NCBI RefSeq assembly: GCF_001180025.1
Contig: NZ_CVSK01000047.1
Location: 18,867 to 82,866, forward strand
Length of the DNA: 64,000 nt
Direction of reading: 5' to 3'
Source of the DNA: Candidatus Pelagibacter communis
GTDB lineage: Bacteria; Pseudomonadota; Alphaproteobacteria; Pelagibacterales; Pelagibacteraceae
This document shows, piece by piece, positions 35,672-45,108 of this stretch (position 1 is its first letter; each line of letters opens with the position of its first letter). A program made the translations under genes and the position numbers. Under the pieces are notes generated by a model. The model was not told the origin of the DNA. It saw only the letters and a list, made by a program, of their open reading frames with translations, and did not search any database.

Positions 35672-36318
35672 TTAAAACTATTAAAGCCTCAAAATCAGAA
35701 AAAATTTTATTTATATTTTTAATTTGTCTTTCAATTTTTGCTTTTACATCTTTTTTTTTATTAAAAAATAAATGTCTATTTGTAGAAAAAAATAATTTAA
35801 GTAAACTTAAATTTAATTATCCAGATAATATTGCAGTAATGAATGTTGAGTGTGGAAATGTAATAATTGAACTTTATCCAGATATTTCTCCTAAAGCGGT
35901 GGAAAGATTTAAAATATTAATTGAACAAAAAATGTATGATGGTTCTGCTTTTTATAAAGTTTCAGAAAATACTTTTGTACAAGCTGGAGATATTGAGTAT
36001 GGAAATATAAATAATTTAGATTATTCCAAAATTGGTAGCGGAAAGTCTGGACTGGGATTGTTAAAATCAGAACTAAGCAACGATTTTAAATTTACAAAGG
36101 GAAGTGTTGGTTTTGCTAGAGCAACAGAATTTGATACAGAAGATAGTGAATTCTTTATTACATTAAAAGAAATTCCAATTTATCAAGGTGAATATACTCC
36201 AATTGGTAAAGTAGTTTATGGTTTAGATATATTAACTAAAATTAAAACAGGTAATAAGGCAATTTATGTTTTAAGACCTGATTATATTAAAACCTTTAGA
36301 ATGTTTAATTCTAATTAA
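35668..36318 (+). CDS. Membrane-anchored cyclophilin-type peptidyl-prolyl isomerase, atypical active site
   Basis: 216 aa. One N-terminal helix (about 13-31) anchors a periplasmic cyclophilin domain (about 50-208). Family segments are VIIELYPDISPKAVERF, FVQAGDIEYG, GSVGFARATEFDTEDSEFFI and PIGKVVYGLDIL. Where catalytic cyclophilins have FHRV, this protein has FYKV, so the key Arg is replaced by Lys. Activity may be low, or its role may be chaperone-like. It is coupled to the HExxH protein gene and overlaps the convergent fatty-acid gene by 8 nt. Confidence 0.8.
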   Translation: MIKTIKASKSEKILFIFLICLSIFAFTSFFLLKNKCLFVEKNNLSKLKFNYPDNIAVMNVECGNVIIELYPDISPKAVERFKILIEQKMYDGSAFYKVSENTFVQAGDIEYGNINNLDYSKIGSGKSGLGLLKSELSNDFKFTKGSVGFARATEFDTEDSEFFITLKEIPIYQGEYTPIGKVVYGLDILTKIKTGNKAIYVLRPDYIKTFRMFNSN

Positions 36319-38533
36319 TTAAAGGTTTACCTGTCGATAATGTATGTTTAATTCTTTCTTGAGTTTGTTTTGTTTCTATCAGTCTCATAAAAGAATCTAG
36401 TTCTAGTTTATACAGGTCATCCTCTGACAATACTTTTTCAATAGTAGTGTCTCCACCACTTAAAACGTTTGCAAGCTCAGTTCCAACATGCATACCATGA
36501 TCTAAAATTACCTTTTCGTTGTATAATTTCTCTAAAACCTTAATCATTTTATCTTTCAACGGCTTTCCAGAAAGTTTGAAATTGCACTCTTCTGGAGGAA
36601 CAAAATCATTATTTTGATCAATTAAATTTTTTGACTCCTCAAAAAGACTGTTTCTGTTCATTATTTTTTTGTCTTCTGGTCTTAAATACTTTAATGGCTC
36701 AGCCTCGATTGGAGATGTAGCTGTTTTAGCATAACCAATAATATCAAAAACTTTTAGTGGTGCATAATCTGGGTCTGATTTTGCTTCTTCTGTTTGTGAC
36801 CATCTCCACAACATTTCCTTACATCCCCCGCCTGCTGGAACTAATCCAACAATAGTTTCAACCAATCCAATAACTAAATTTGTATGTGATGCAACAAAAT
36901 TACTTTGAACTAAAACCTCGAAGCCTCCTCCAAGCGTAAGTCCAGAGGGAGCTGATACAACAGGGTACTTAGAGTATTTTAAAGTTTTGCATGTATCTTG
37001 AAAATACTTAATGAATTTTTCAATTGATTTAAAATCTCCTTTGTCAGCAAAATTCATAGTATAACTTAAATTTACACCTGCTGAAAATTGCATGCTTTCA
37101 TTAATTATTATTAAGGGTTTGTCAGTTGCATTTTTCAGTGCATCCATTGAGTCATAATCTAATGCACAAGCTTTTGTTGTAAATTCAACAATATTAAAAT
37201 CTTTAAATCGATGAATTTCAGCTGAATTATTTTTATCTAGTTTAATTGATGATGGTCTTATTTTTCCTAAAGTTTGAATGTCTGTATAAATTTGTCTTTC
37301 TCCATAAAAATTTTCATCTTTTGTTTTTGATAAATTTTCTAAAAATTTATTATTTTTAAAGTTATCAATTCTTTCAAAGAAATTTGTAACACCTATCGAT
37401 TTCAACATTTCAAAAGGACCCATTGCCCAATTAAAACCAAGTCTCATAGCTTCATCAATATCGTTAAACTTATCAGTAATCCCCGGAACAAGTGAAGATG
37501 CATATTTAATTATTTTTGAAATTACAATCCAGGCATACTCACCAAACTTATCTTTTCGATTAATTAAATTACTAATATCAACAGTCTCAATTCCTAAATC
37601 TATTTTTTTTGTTGCAGAATACTTTCCTGTTTCTAAATTTATTGCTTCTAAAATTTTTTGATCCCCACTTTTATTCATTCTATAAAAGCCGCCTTTTCCT
37701 TTGCGCCCTGTATAGCCTGTCTCAATTAATTTTTTGACTAATGGAATTTCTTTTGCAACAATTTGAAATTCGTCTTTTTTTGAAAGTTCTTTTATAAAGC
37801 TCTTTAATACATCAGCCATCAAATCAATTCCAATTAGATCGTATAATCCAAATACTCCTGTTTTGGGTATTCCCATCGGTCTACCAAAAACTGCGTCGGC
37901 TTCTTCTATTGAAAGTTTCATTTTGAATGCTTCTGTCATAGCAACTTGCATTGCATAAACACCAATTCTATTACCTAGAAAACCTGGGGTATCGTTGCAA
38001 ACTATAGCGCCCTTACCGAGCTCTACTTCACAAAATTTCTTTAAAGAATTGATTTTATTTAAATCGTTATTTTCGTTTTTAACAATTTCTAACAATCCCA
38101 TGTATCTAACTGGATTAAAAAAGTGAGTGATACAAAAATCTTTTTTTTCTTCGTCATTTAATTTTTCTGATAAAACTTTAATTGGAATTGATGATGTGTT
38201 TGATGAAACTATTGCACCTTTTTTTCTGTTCTTAAATATCTTCTCATAAATATTATGTTTAATATCAATTCTTTCTACTACTGCCTCTACCACCCAATCT
38301 GCATCTTTTACTGCGTCAAAATTTTCTTCAATATTTCCAACATTAATATTGTTAATTTTACTTTTATCTATTAGCAAAGGAGGTCTAGATTTGTGTATTC
38401 TTTCTCTAGCTTTTTCACTGATTTCAGTAGTTAAATCTAAAAGAGTAACTGGTATACCTGCATTACATAAATGGGCAGCTATTCCACTACCCATTGTGCC
38501 AGAGCCAATAACTACAACTTTTTTAATTTCCAT
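36311..38533 (-). CDS. 3-hydroxyacyl-CoA dehydrogenase / enoyl-CoA hydratase fusion
   Basis: 740 aa, fatty-acid beta-oxidation. The order is dehydrogenase first: Rossmann IGSGTMGSGIAAHL (about 9-22), SSNTSSIPI and HFFNPVRYMGLLEIV, then the C-terminal dehydrogenase domain repeats (about 180-400). The crotonase domain comes last (about 430-700), with GLTLGGGFEVLV oxyanion hole and VETIVGLVPAGGGC carrying the catalytic Glu region. Classical FadB/FadJ has the reverse order; this order is common in alphaproteobacteria. No thiolase lies nearby. Confidence 0.88.
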   Translation of the reverse strand: MEIKKVVVIGSGTMGSGIAAHLCNAGIPVTLLDLTTEISEKARERIHKSRPPLLIDKSKINNINVGNIEENFDAVKDADWVVEAVVERIDIKHNIYEKIFKNRKKGAIVSSNTSSIPIKVLSEKLNDEEKKDFCITHFFNPVRYMGLLEIVKNENNDLNKINSLKKFCEVELGKGAIVCNDTPGFLGNRIGVYAMQVAMTEAFKMKLSIEEADAVFGRPMGIPKTGVFGLYDLIGIDLMADVLKSFIKELSKKDEFQIVAKEIPLVKKLIETGYTGRKGKGGFYRMNKSGDQKILEAINLETGKYSATKKIDLGIETVDISNLINRKDKFGEYAWIVISKIIKYASSLVPGITDKFNDIDEAMRLGFNWAMGPFEMLKSIGVTNFFERIDNFKNNKFLENLSKTKDENFYGERQIYTDIQTLGKIRPSSIKLDKNNSAEIHRFKDFNIVEFTTKACALDYDSMDALKNATDKPLIIINESMQFSAGVNLSYTMNFADKGDFKSIEKFIKYFQDTCKTLKYSKYPVVSAPSGLTLGGGFEVLVQSNFVASHTNLVIGLVETIVGLVPAGGGCKEMLWRWSQTEEAKSDPDYAPLKVFDIIGYAKTATSPIEAEPLKYLRPEDKKIMNRNSLFEESKNLIDQNNDFVPPEECNFKLSGKPLKDKMIKVLEKLYNEKVILDHGMHVGTELANVLSGGDTTIEKVLSEDDLYKLELDSFMRLIETKQTQERIKHTLSTGKPLIN

Positions 38534-38569
38534 ACCAACTTCTATATATGATTAAGTTATTTGGGTAAA

Positions 38570-39424
38570 TTATCTATTTATTCCTCTTAATCTTTCAGAT
38601 CTTCTTCTTAACAATTCAGCACTAATTAAGATTAATGTAGATAGAATAATTAAACATGTAGCTACAGCAAGAATTGTTGGACTTAATTGCTCTCTTAATC
38701 CAGTCCACATCTGTATAGGAATAGTTGTATTTTCTAAACCTGCCAAAAATAACACAACTACAACTTCATCAAATGAAGTTACGAACGCAAATAATCCTCC
38801 TGAGATCACACCTGGTAAAATTAAAGGAAGAGTAATTTTCATAAATGTATTAACTGGATTACTTCCTAAACTTGCTGCCGCTCTTGTAACACTGTGATCA
38901 AATCCAGAAAGTGTTGCTGTTACAGTAATCACAACAAATGGAGTTCCTAATATTATGTGAGCTAAAACTATTCCTGTATGTGTTGCGGCAAGACCAACTT
39001 TTGCCATAAAAAAGAAAATTGCAACCCCAGAAATAATCAAAGGTACAATCATAGGCGAAATTAAAGTAGCCATTATAATTCCTTTGTATGGCATATGCCT
39101 GCTGCTTAATCCTAAAGCAGCCAAAGTTCCTAAAATTATTGATCCAATAGTTGCAAATATAGCAATTATAAAACTATTCTTTGCAGCTAATCCCCACGGG
39201 TTTTTAGTTCCATAAATCATATCTTTATACCATCTTAAAGAAAATGCATCTGGGTCAAGATTTTTCATTCCTTCAGAAAAAACTAAAAACTCCTCTGCAT
39301 TGAATGATAGTGGGAAAATTACAAACAAAGGTGCAATCAAAAAGAAAAATACAAAAGTACAAATCGCAATATAAATGTAATGCCAAATTCTATATCGAGT
39401 TTCTGTATAACTTGGTAAAGCCAT
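38570..39424 (-). CDS. Pot-type ABC transporter permease, second (PotC-like)
   Basis: 284 aa, six helices, with the EAA loop seen as TRAAASLGSNPVNTFMKITLP. PotC/YdcV-like inner-membrane half channel of a spermidine/putrescine-class importer. It lies 2 nt downstream of the PotB-like gene. The transported compound is unknown: polyamine-type in family, but the upstream ectoine-hydrolase-like gene makes ectoine-type compounds a fair guess. Confidence 0.83.
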   Translation of the reverse strand: MALPSYTETRYRIWHYIYIAICTFVFFFLIAPLFVIFPLSFNAEEFLVFSEGMKNLDPDAFSLRWYKDMIYGTKNPWGLAAKNSFIIAIFATIGSIILGTLAALGLSSRHMPYKGIIMATLISPMIVPLIISGVAIFFFMAKVGLAATHTGIVLAHIILGTPFVVITVTATLSGFDHSVTRAAASLGSNPVNTFMKITLPLILPGVISGGLFAFVTSFDEVVVVLFLAGLENTTIPIQMWTGLREQLSPTILAVATCLIILSTLILISAELLRRRSERLRGINR

Positions 39425-39426
39425 AA

Positions 39427-40689
39427 TTATCCTAATTTAATATTATCAACTCCAACCAATTTATTATAAATCCAATAAATAACTAAAACACCACTTAGCA
39501 GCATTAATCCCATTGCGGATGCAAAACTCCAATCTAAAGTTTGCTTCATATGGAATGCAATTTGATTACTTATCAAAGTTCCTGATGCGCCCCCAACCAA
39601 TGCTGGTGTAATATAATAACCAATAGCTAAAATAAACACTAATAAGCAGCCAGCTCCGATTCCTGGTATAGTTAATGGAAAGTAAACTTTCCAAAAAGCA
39701 ACAAAAGGAGTTCCTCCTAATGATTTTCCAGCCCTCATTAAGCTAGGAGAGATAGTTTTCATAACACTATAAAGTGGAAGAACCATAAAAGGCAGCAATA
39801 TTTGCGTCATAGCAACATAAGTCCCTACTTTATTATACATCATCTCAGGCCTATTATCGTCTGCAACAAGACCTATCATAACAAAGAAATCGTTAACAAC
39901 TCCTTGTTGTTGTAATAGAATCATCCAACTAGCAGTTCTAACTAATAATGATGTCCAAAAAGGTAAAAGTACACATATCATTAAAAGATTTGAGTATTTC
40001 ATTGGCAATGTTGCAAGCAAATGAGCAATAGGATAACCCATTAAAAAACAAAAAAGCGTAACAAAAAAAGCAATTTCAAGGGTTCTCAACCATAGAATTC
40101 TATGAATTCTTCTATCCTCCTCTACTTGGGCAATACTCCCATCTGCAGCATAGTACATATCCATTCCTTTTAAATACTTAGACATTGTATAAGGTGGAGC
40201 AGTTCTTTTAATTGCTTGCCAATACTCCACATTTCTCCAACGTTTGTGAACTTTCATAATCTGTTTTTTAATACTTGTGCTCTCATCAATTTTTTTTCTT
40301 TTTACTTGTCTGAAGAGTTTTTTAGTTATGGAATTAAAACCATTTTTTTCTTTATTTAGTCTTTGACCAAGTTTTCCGTGCTCTTGTTTTTCAACAAGAA
40401 CTTTAAAATCATAATAAAAAGCAGTAAAAACTTCTTCTGACGGTAATTCTTGTCCATCCCATTTTTCCATTTCTTTAAAAGTTTTAGGAAGCATATTTGT
40501 TATCATTTTGTCGTCTATGCTTCTGCTAAACATCTCTCCTATTGGAAAAACATAAGTAATTATTAAAAACAAAAGTAATGGAGCCACAAGAAGAAAGGCT
40601 TTAATTTTATTTTTCTTCTCAGCTTTTTTTAAACTGACCTCTAATGGAATACCATCAGTTGTTAATATTTGTTTTGTTTCAGAGCTCAT
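39427..40689 (-). CDS. Pot-type ABC transporter permease, first (PotB-like), with long loop insertion
   Basis: 420 aa, against about 285-300 for PotB. TM1 (about 31-52) is followed by a charged, lysine-rich stretch of about 150 residues before TM2 (about 203-225). The remainder is a normal permease with EAA loop MRAGKSLGGTPFVAFWKV. By topology the extra stretch should face the periplasm, where it could contact the binding protein. The start ATG directly follows the U tract of the hairpin behind the binding-protein gene, and no ribosome site is visible. Confidence 0.82.
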   Translation of the reverse strand: MSSETKQILTTDGIPLEVSLKKAEKKNKIKAFLLVAPLLLFLIITYVFPIGEMFSRSIDDKMITNMLPKTFKEMEKWDGQELPSEEVFTAFYYDFKVLVEKQEHGKLGQRLNKEKNGFNSITKKLFRQVKRKKIDESTSIKKQIMKVHKRWRNVEYWQAIKRTAPPYTMSKYLKGMDMYYAADGSIAQVEEDRRIHRILWLRTLEIAFFVTLFCFLMGYPIAHLLATLPMKYSNLLMICVLLPFWTSLLVRTASWMILLQQQGVVNDFFVMIGLVADDNRPEMMYNKVGTYVAMTQILLPFMVLPLYSVMKTISPSLMRAGKSLGGTPFVAFWKVYFPLTIPGIGAGCLLVFILAIGYYITPALVGGASGTLISNQIAFHMKQTLDWSFASAMGLMLLSGVLVIYWIYNKLVGVDNIKLG

Positions 40690-40722
40690 AAAAAAATAGG
40701 GCGGTTGGTTATAACCGCCCTA
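40690..40722 (-). terminator. Terminator-like hairpin between binding protein and permease genes
   Basis: A perfect 10-bp stem (TAGGGCGGTT/AACCGCCCTA, 40697-40706 with 40713-40722) with a 6-nt loop, followed in the minus direction by seven U. The tract ends directly against the permease ATG. Read-through must occur for the permeases to be expressed from the same promoter, so this acts as an attenuator or mRNA 3'-end stabiliser. Confidence 0.85.
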
Positions 40723-40757
40723 AATATATTATATAAATTCAGTGTTTAAAACTGAAA

Positions 40758-41876
40758 TTATAGGCCTGCTTTCATTGCTTCCCACTTTTCACCAATCTCT
40801 GTTCCGTTATCTGCCCAGTAGAAAGGATCAACTAAGAAATAATTCTTAGTGTTAGCAGGAGCTGTTGGCATTTGAGGCATCATCTCTGTTTTACCATCTT
40901 TATACCATGGCTCACCAGCTTTGATTACATCAAGAGAAGATTTTCTCCATGGAGCATATGCAATGTACTTAGCGCTACCTGCTAACATTTCAGTGTTAGT
41001 CATCATAGCTAAAGCTTTTTTAGCATTTGCTTCATCTGGACCACCTTTAACAAGTGCAAAATATTCATAGTCTAAACCTTGACCATCCCATACTTGTTTA
41101 ATTGGTGCACCTTCACCTATTTCAGCGTTAAAGAATCTTCCGTTCCAACCTGTTGCCATTACAACCTCACCTGCAACTAATAGTTCAGGCGGTTGAGCAC
41201 CAGCAGACCAGAATACACATCCACCATTAGGATCTGTGCAAAGTTTCTTAATTTTATTCATTGCTCTGTCAAGACCACCTTCGGCTTCAAGTTTTCTGTA
41301 AATTAATTCTCCACCTTTACCCATTTTTACACCGTCAGCAGCTAAAGCAATTTCTAAATTAGTTAAAGCACTTTTGTAGATTGCTCTTTTTCCAGGGAAT
41401 TTTTTAGTGTTAAAGAAATCCTTAATTGTTTTAGGCTCTTTGCCACCAAATGCTCTTGTATCAAAAGCATAGTTCCAAGAATATAGAATGTTACCTACAG
41501 CACATTCACTTGGCATTCCTGTGAAGAAGTCTTCACTTGCAGGAGTTCCATCTGGTGCAGCTGGGAAGTCTTTGTCAAAATCAAATTTAACAAATAAACC
41601 TTCATCACATCCGTTAATAGTATCGAATGCAAATAAGTCTATAATATCCCAAGTTATAGCACCCGCTTCTTTTTGTGCTTTGATTTCTGATAAACCACCA
41701 GAATAGTCAACCCAGTTGATTTCTATTCCAAGTGCTTTAGCAGTAGGATCACCGTACCCTAGCTTTTGAGACTCTGTGTAAGCTCCACCCCATGATGCTA
41801 CTGTAACAGCAAAGGCTGAAGAAGTTAGAGATACAACAAAAGAAAGAGCTAGTAATAATTTACTTATTTTTCTCAT
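40758..41876 (-). CDS. Pot-type periplasmic substrate-binding protein (PotD-like)
   Basis: 372 aa. Signal peptide MRKISKLLLALSFVVSLTSS; mature start VTVASWGGAYTESQK is typical of PotD/iron/thiamine-class receptors. GGAGGA ribosome site precedes the ATG. Four cysteines occur in the mature part (NGCDEG, SECAVG, LCTDPNGGC), possibly forming disulfides. A 128-nt spacer separates it from the ATPase gene upstream, which may hold its own promoter. Ligand unknown. Confidence 0.83.
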   Translation of the reverse strand: MRKISKLLLALSFVVSLTSSAFAVTVASWGGAYTESQKLGYGDPTAKALGIEINWVDYSGGLSEIKAQKEAGAITWDIIDLFAFDTINGCDEGLFVKFDFDKDFPAAPDGTPASEDFFTGMPSECAVGNILYSWNYAFDTRAFGGKEPKTIKDFFNTKKFPGKRAIYKSALTNLEIALAADGVKMGKGGELIYRKLEAEGGLDRAMNKIKKLCTDPNGGCVFWSAGAQPPELLVAGEVVMATGWNGRFFNAEIGEGAPIKQVWDGQGLDYEYFALVKGGPDEANAKKALAMMTNTEMLAGSAKYIAYAPWRKSSLDVIKAGEPWYKDGKTEMMPQMPTAPANTKNYFLVDPFYWADNGTEIGEKWEAMKAGL

Positions 41877-42004
41877 TATTCCTCCGTTTAAACGTTGATA
41901 TAAATTAATTTATATAACTAAAAGTACAACAAATAGCTAAAGTGAAGTCAACAGCTGATTTTGTCATTAAAATGTATATTTGATATATGTATTTTATAAT
42001 GTAA

Positions 42005-43090
42005 TTATTTTGGGTCTAATGCTCTAGCATCAGTGCTATCCCATCCAATATTAATATCTTGACTAACTTTTAATTCTAAATTGGACGTGCTGTTAGGGAC
42101 TTTAAGAATAAACTCAGAGCTTCCTAATAAATTTAATCTAACCCTTGTATGATCTCCATGATAGATCACTTCTTCAATCTTTCCAGTAAACATATTATCC
42201 ATTTTATCAGTTGGATTTATTAATGCTCGTTCAGGTCTTAATGATACTGTAGTTTTCTCACCTTTAGACTTGACTGAAATTGGATTAGCTAGAATTTCTG
42301 AATTTGCTAGTTTAACTTTACATTTATCATTAGCGATATCAACTACCTCTCCATTAAAAGTGTTATTTTCTCCAATGAACTCAGCAACAAATGAATTAAC
42401 TGGCTTCTCATAAAGTTCGGCAGGATCAGAAAGTTGTTGAACTTTTCCATCGTTAAATACTGCAATTCTATTTGACATAGTTAATGCCTCACTTTGATCA
42501 TGAGTTACATAAACTACTGTTACACCGATACTTTCATGAATATGTTTTATTTCGTATTGCATGCTCTCTCTTAAATTTTTATCTAGTGCTCCAAGTGGTT
42601 CATCCATTAATACTACTGCTGGATCAAATACTAAAGCTCTTGCAACTGCCACTCTTTGTTGCTGACCACCAGAAAGTTGAGCAGGCATTCTAGTTTCAAA
42701 ACCACTTAATGAAACCATCGATAATGCTTTATCAACTTTTTTATCTATTTCATTTTTTTCAACTTTTCTCACTCTTAATGGAAAAGCTAAATTTTCATAA
42801 ACTGTCATATGTGGAAATAATGCATAGTTTTGGAAAACCATTCCTATCCCTCTTTTATGAGGAGGAATATTCGAAATTATATTTCCATCTAATAATATTT
42901 CACCGTGAGTTGGCGTTTCAAAACCAGCCAACATCATTAAACAAGTTGTCTTACCTGAGCCAGATGGACCAAGCATTGTTATGAATTCACCTTCTGCAAT
43001 ATCTAATTGTAGATCTTTGACGACAAGAACCTTACCGTCATAACTTTTATCTACTTTATCGAATTTAACAAACTCTGGATTTTTAGACAT
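42005..43090 (-). CDS. Pot-type ABC transporter ATP-binding protein (PotA-like)
   Basis: 361 aa. Walker A GPSGSGKT, Q-loop MVFQNYALFPH, signature LSGGQQQRVAVARAL, Walker B VVLMDEPLGALD and switch His VTHDQSEAL. The C-terminal region (about 240-361) is a TOBE-type regulatory domain (TTVSLRPERALI). First gene of the transporter set, 45 nt after the M24 gene, so catabolic genes and importer form one probable operon. Confidence 0.87.
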   Translation of the reverse strand: MSKNPEFVKFDKVDKSYDGKVLVVKDLQLDIAEGEFITMLGPSGSGKTTCLMMLAGFETPTHGEILLDGNIISNIPPHKRGIGMVFQNYALFPHMTVYENLAFPLRVRKVEKNEIDKKVDKALSMVSLSGFETRMPAQLSGGQQQRVAVARALVFDPAVVLMDEPLGALDKNLRESMQYEIKHIHESIGVTVVYVTHDQSEALTMSNRIAVFNDGKVQQLSDPAELYEKPVNSFVAEFIGENNTFNGEVVDIANDKCKVKLANSEILANPISVKSKGEKTTVSLRPERALINPTDKMDNMFTGKIEEVIYHGDHTRVRLNLLGSSEFILKVPNSTSNLELKVSQDINIGWDSTDARALDPK

Positions 43091-43135
43091 AAAGATGAAT
43101 ATAAAACATTTGTGTAAATAGATTTCAATAGCTAA

Positions 43136-44305
43136 TTAACTCTTAATATGAAGCTCTTTTGGAAAATTACAGAACAATTCTGATCCATTCTCTGTAACTC
43201 TTATAGCCTCAGATGCTTCAACACCCCAATCACCGAACTGCATCACTGCTATCATATGAAAACAAACATTAGGCTCAAGCACTGTCATATCTCCTTTATA
43301 AATATTAAGTGTATGCTCACCCCAATCAGGTGGATAACCAATTCCAATGGAGTAACCTGTTCTAGATTTTTTTTCTATTCCATACTTGTCTAGAATTTTC
43401 CAAAAAGCTTGGGCAACATCATCTGCTGTATTTCCAGGTTTGATTGCACTAATTCCTGCATTCAGTGCTTCGATAGTTTTATTCATTGTATCAATCTTTA
43501 ATTGATTAGGTTTTCCTAGCAGAACTGTTCTCGCCATTGGAGCATGATATCTTTTATAAACCCCTGATAATTCAATAATTGTAGCCTCTCCCTCTACAAA
43601 TTTGTCTTGAGTTGCTGTTAAATGTGAAGCTGAGGTTCCTTTTCCTGTTGGGAGTAAAGTTGCAATACTAGAATATTCACCTCCAAATTCCTCTGTACCA
43701 TAAAATAATGTTTTTTGAATTTCTCCAACCGCATCACACTGTCTGACACCTGGTTTAATAACTTCCATTGCAGTTTTCATTCCTTTTTCTGATATTTTTG
43801 CAGCAGATTTCATAAAACCAATTTCAGCGTCAGATTTAACCAACCTTGCCCAATTAACTAAACGATCACTATCCATTATTTTTGCGTTTGGTAATCCCTG
43901 TTTAATTTTTTCATAACAGAATGCAGTAAAATAATGGGCATCCATTTCAACACCTATATTTAGCTTGTCCCACTTTCTCTCTTTAATTATTTCAACTAAA
44001 TAATCGTAAGGATGTTTCGGCCATTTATGAATATAATTTTCATCGTAAACGATAACACTTTCGTCTTTTAAGTAAGTTGTTATATACGCACCACCAGCAT
44101 CCTGTGCTCTTACAAAACATAAGGGTTCATCAGCATTCACATGAACAATAGCACATTGAGCATAATAGAAAGACCACGCATCATAGCCTGTTAAATAATT
44201 CATATTATTTGTATCATGTGAAATTAAAAGTTCGATACCTTTTTCATGCATCATTTTTTGAACTTTTTTTAATCTTTGCCTATATTCTTCTTTATCAAAT
44301 GACAT
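43136..44305 (-). CDS. doeA: Ectoine hydrolase-like protein (DoeA/EutD, M24 peptidase family)
   Basis: 389 aa, pita-bread M24 fold. Segments MNYLTGYDAWSFYYAQC, LPTGKGTSASHLT, ELSGVYKRYHAPMARTV and GYPPDWGEHTL match ectoine hydrolase nearly residue by residue as I recall it, including loss of canonical M24 metal Asp residues. The enzyme opens the ectoine or hydroxyectoine ring. The EutA-like gene precedes it with a shared base (TAATG), and a Pot-type importer follows. DoeB, DoeC and DoeD are not obvious in the window, so the rest of the pathway would be elsewhere. The DMSP lyase DddP is in the same superfamily but fits less well. Confidence 0.8.
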   Translation of the reverse strand: MSFDKEEYRQRLKKVQKMMHEKGIELLISHDTNNMNYLTGYDAWSFYYAQCAIVHVNADEPLCFVRAQDAGGAYITTYLKDESVIVYDENYIHKWPKHPYDYLVEIIKERKWDKLNIGVEMDAHYFTAFCYEKIKQGLPNAKIMDSDRLVNWARLVKSDAEIGFMKSAAKISEKGMKTAMEVIKPGVRQCDAVGEIQKTLFYGTEEFGGEYSSIATLLPTGKGTSASHLTATQDKFVEGEATIIELSGVYKRYHAPMARTVLLGKPNQLKIDTMNKTIEALNAGISAIKPGNTADDVAQAFWKILDKYGIEKKSRTGYSIGIGYPPDWGEHTLNIYKGDMTVLEPNVCFHMIAVMQFGDWGVEASEAIRVTENGSELFCNFPKELHIKS

Positions 44306-45051
44306 TAATTTACTTGGAATAATTTTCCAAACCCTTCTACTGAATTATTCTTTTTTATTTTTACAAGGGTATCCCAAATTAATGCCTGATTACTGGATAA
44401 AACTATAGTGTTTAATTTTTTTTCTAATTTATCAATAATTTCTAAAACTGGTAGAGCTGTGCAAGAAACAAATAAAGCATCAGCCCCATTTAAATCTATT
44501 TTTGATAATACTTCATATAAATAATCTTGATCAACTTTTCCAATGTCATAGTCATCTTGAATATCAAAGTATGAATTAGAAGTAACTTCAAAACCTTCGC
44601 TTTTAAAATAGTCTAGTACATCATCATTTAATTTTTTACTGTAGGGTGTAAAGATTGAAACTTTCTTAATATTTAATTTCTTTAATGCTTTAATTGCAGC
44701 AGTACTTGGTGTCGATACATCTGCCATTGGTTTAGCTACTTTAACTTTTTCTTCAATTGAATCATGACCAGCAGCAATAGTTCCTGATGTACATCCATAA
44801 ACTACGCAATCCAAGTCTTGATCAGGTAAAATATCTTTTGTAACATCAGTGATTTTATTAGACATTTTAATCAAGTTTTCTTTCGTGAGAGGGTTGTAAC
44901 ACTCAATACGATTGACAAAGAAATCAATTTTCTTATTTTTGATCACATTTATAAAATCTTTTTCAATCATAAAATCACTAGCAAGAGCAATTAAACCAAC
45001 TCTAGGATTAGCTTGGCTGATAAATTTAGGATCTATTTTTGTTGAATTCAT
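44305..45051 (-). CDS. EutA-like protein (Asp/Glu racemase / maleate isomerase superfamily)
   Basis: 248 aa. Two cysteines placed as the catalytic pair of this superfamily are in VVYGCTSGTIAAG and LFVSCTALPVLE. SIFTPYSKKLNDDVLDYF fits the maleate isomerase/arylmalonate decarboxylase branch, to which EutA of hydroxyectoine use clusters belongs. It is coupled to doeA by one shared base. Its reaction is not known for certain; isomerisation of a hydroxylated intermediate is a family-based guess. Confidence 0.75.
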   Translation of the reverse strand: MNSTKIDPKFISQANPRVGLIALASDFMIEKDFINVIKNKKIDFFVNRIECYNPLTKENLIKMSNKITDVTKDILPDQDLDCVVYGCTSGTIAAGHDSIEEKVKVAKPMADVSTPSTAAIKALKKLNIKKVSIFTPYSKKLNDDVLDYFKSEGFEVTSNSYFDIQDDYDIGKVDQDYLYEVLSKIDLNGADALFVSCTALPVLEIIDKLEKKLNTIVLSSNQALIWDTLVKIKKNNSVEGFGKLFQVN

Positions 45052-45108
45052 AAATTAAAAAGTGAATATATCATAAGTTCTTTAATAATCATTAATATTA
45101 AAATAGGC

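Noticed and set aside
41960..42004. Terminator after the ATPase gene of the Pot importer
   Set aside because: The dyad is AT-rich with two wobble pairs and no U tract beyond background.
43136..44305. DMSP lyase DddP for the M24 protein
   Set aside because: Same superfamily, but length, the YKRYHAPM segment and the EutA-like neighbour match ectoine hydrolase better.
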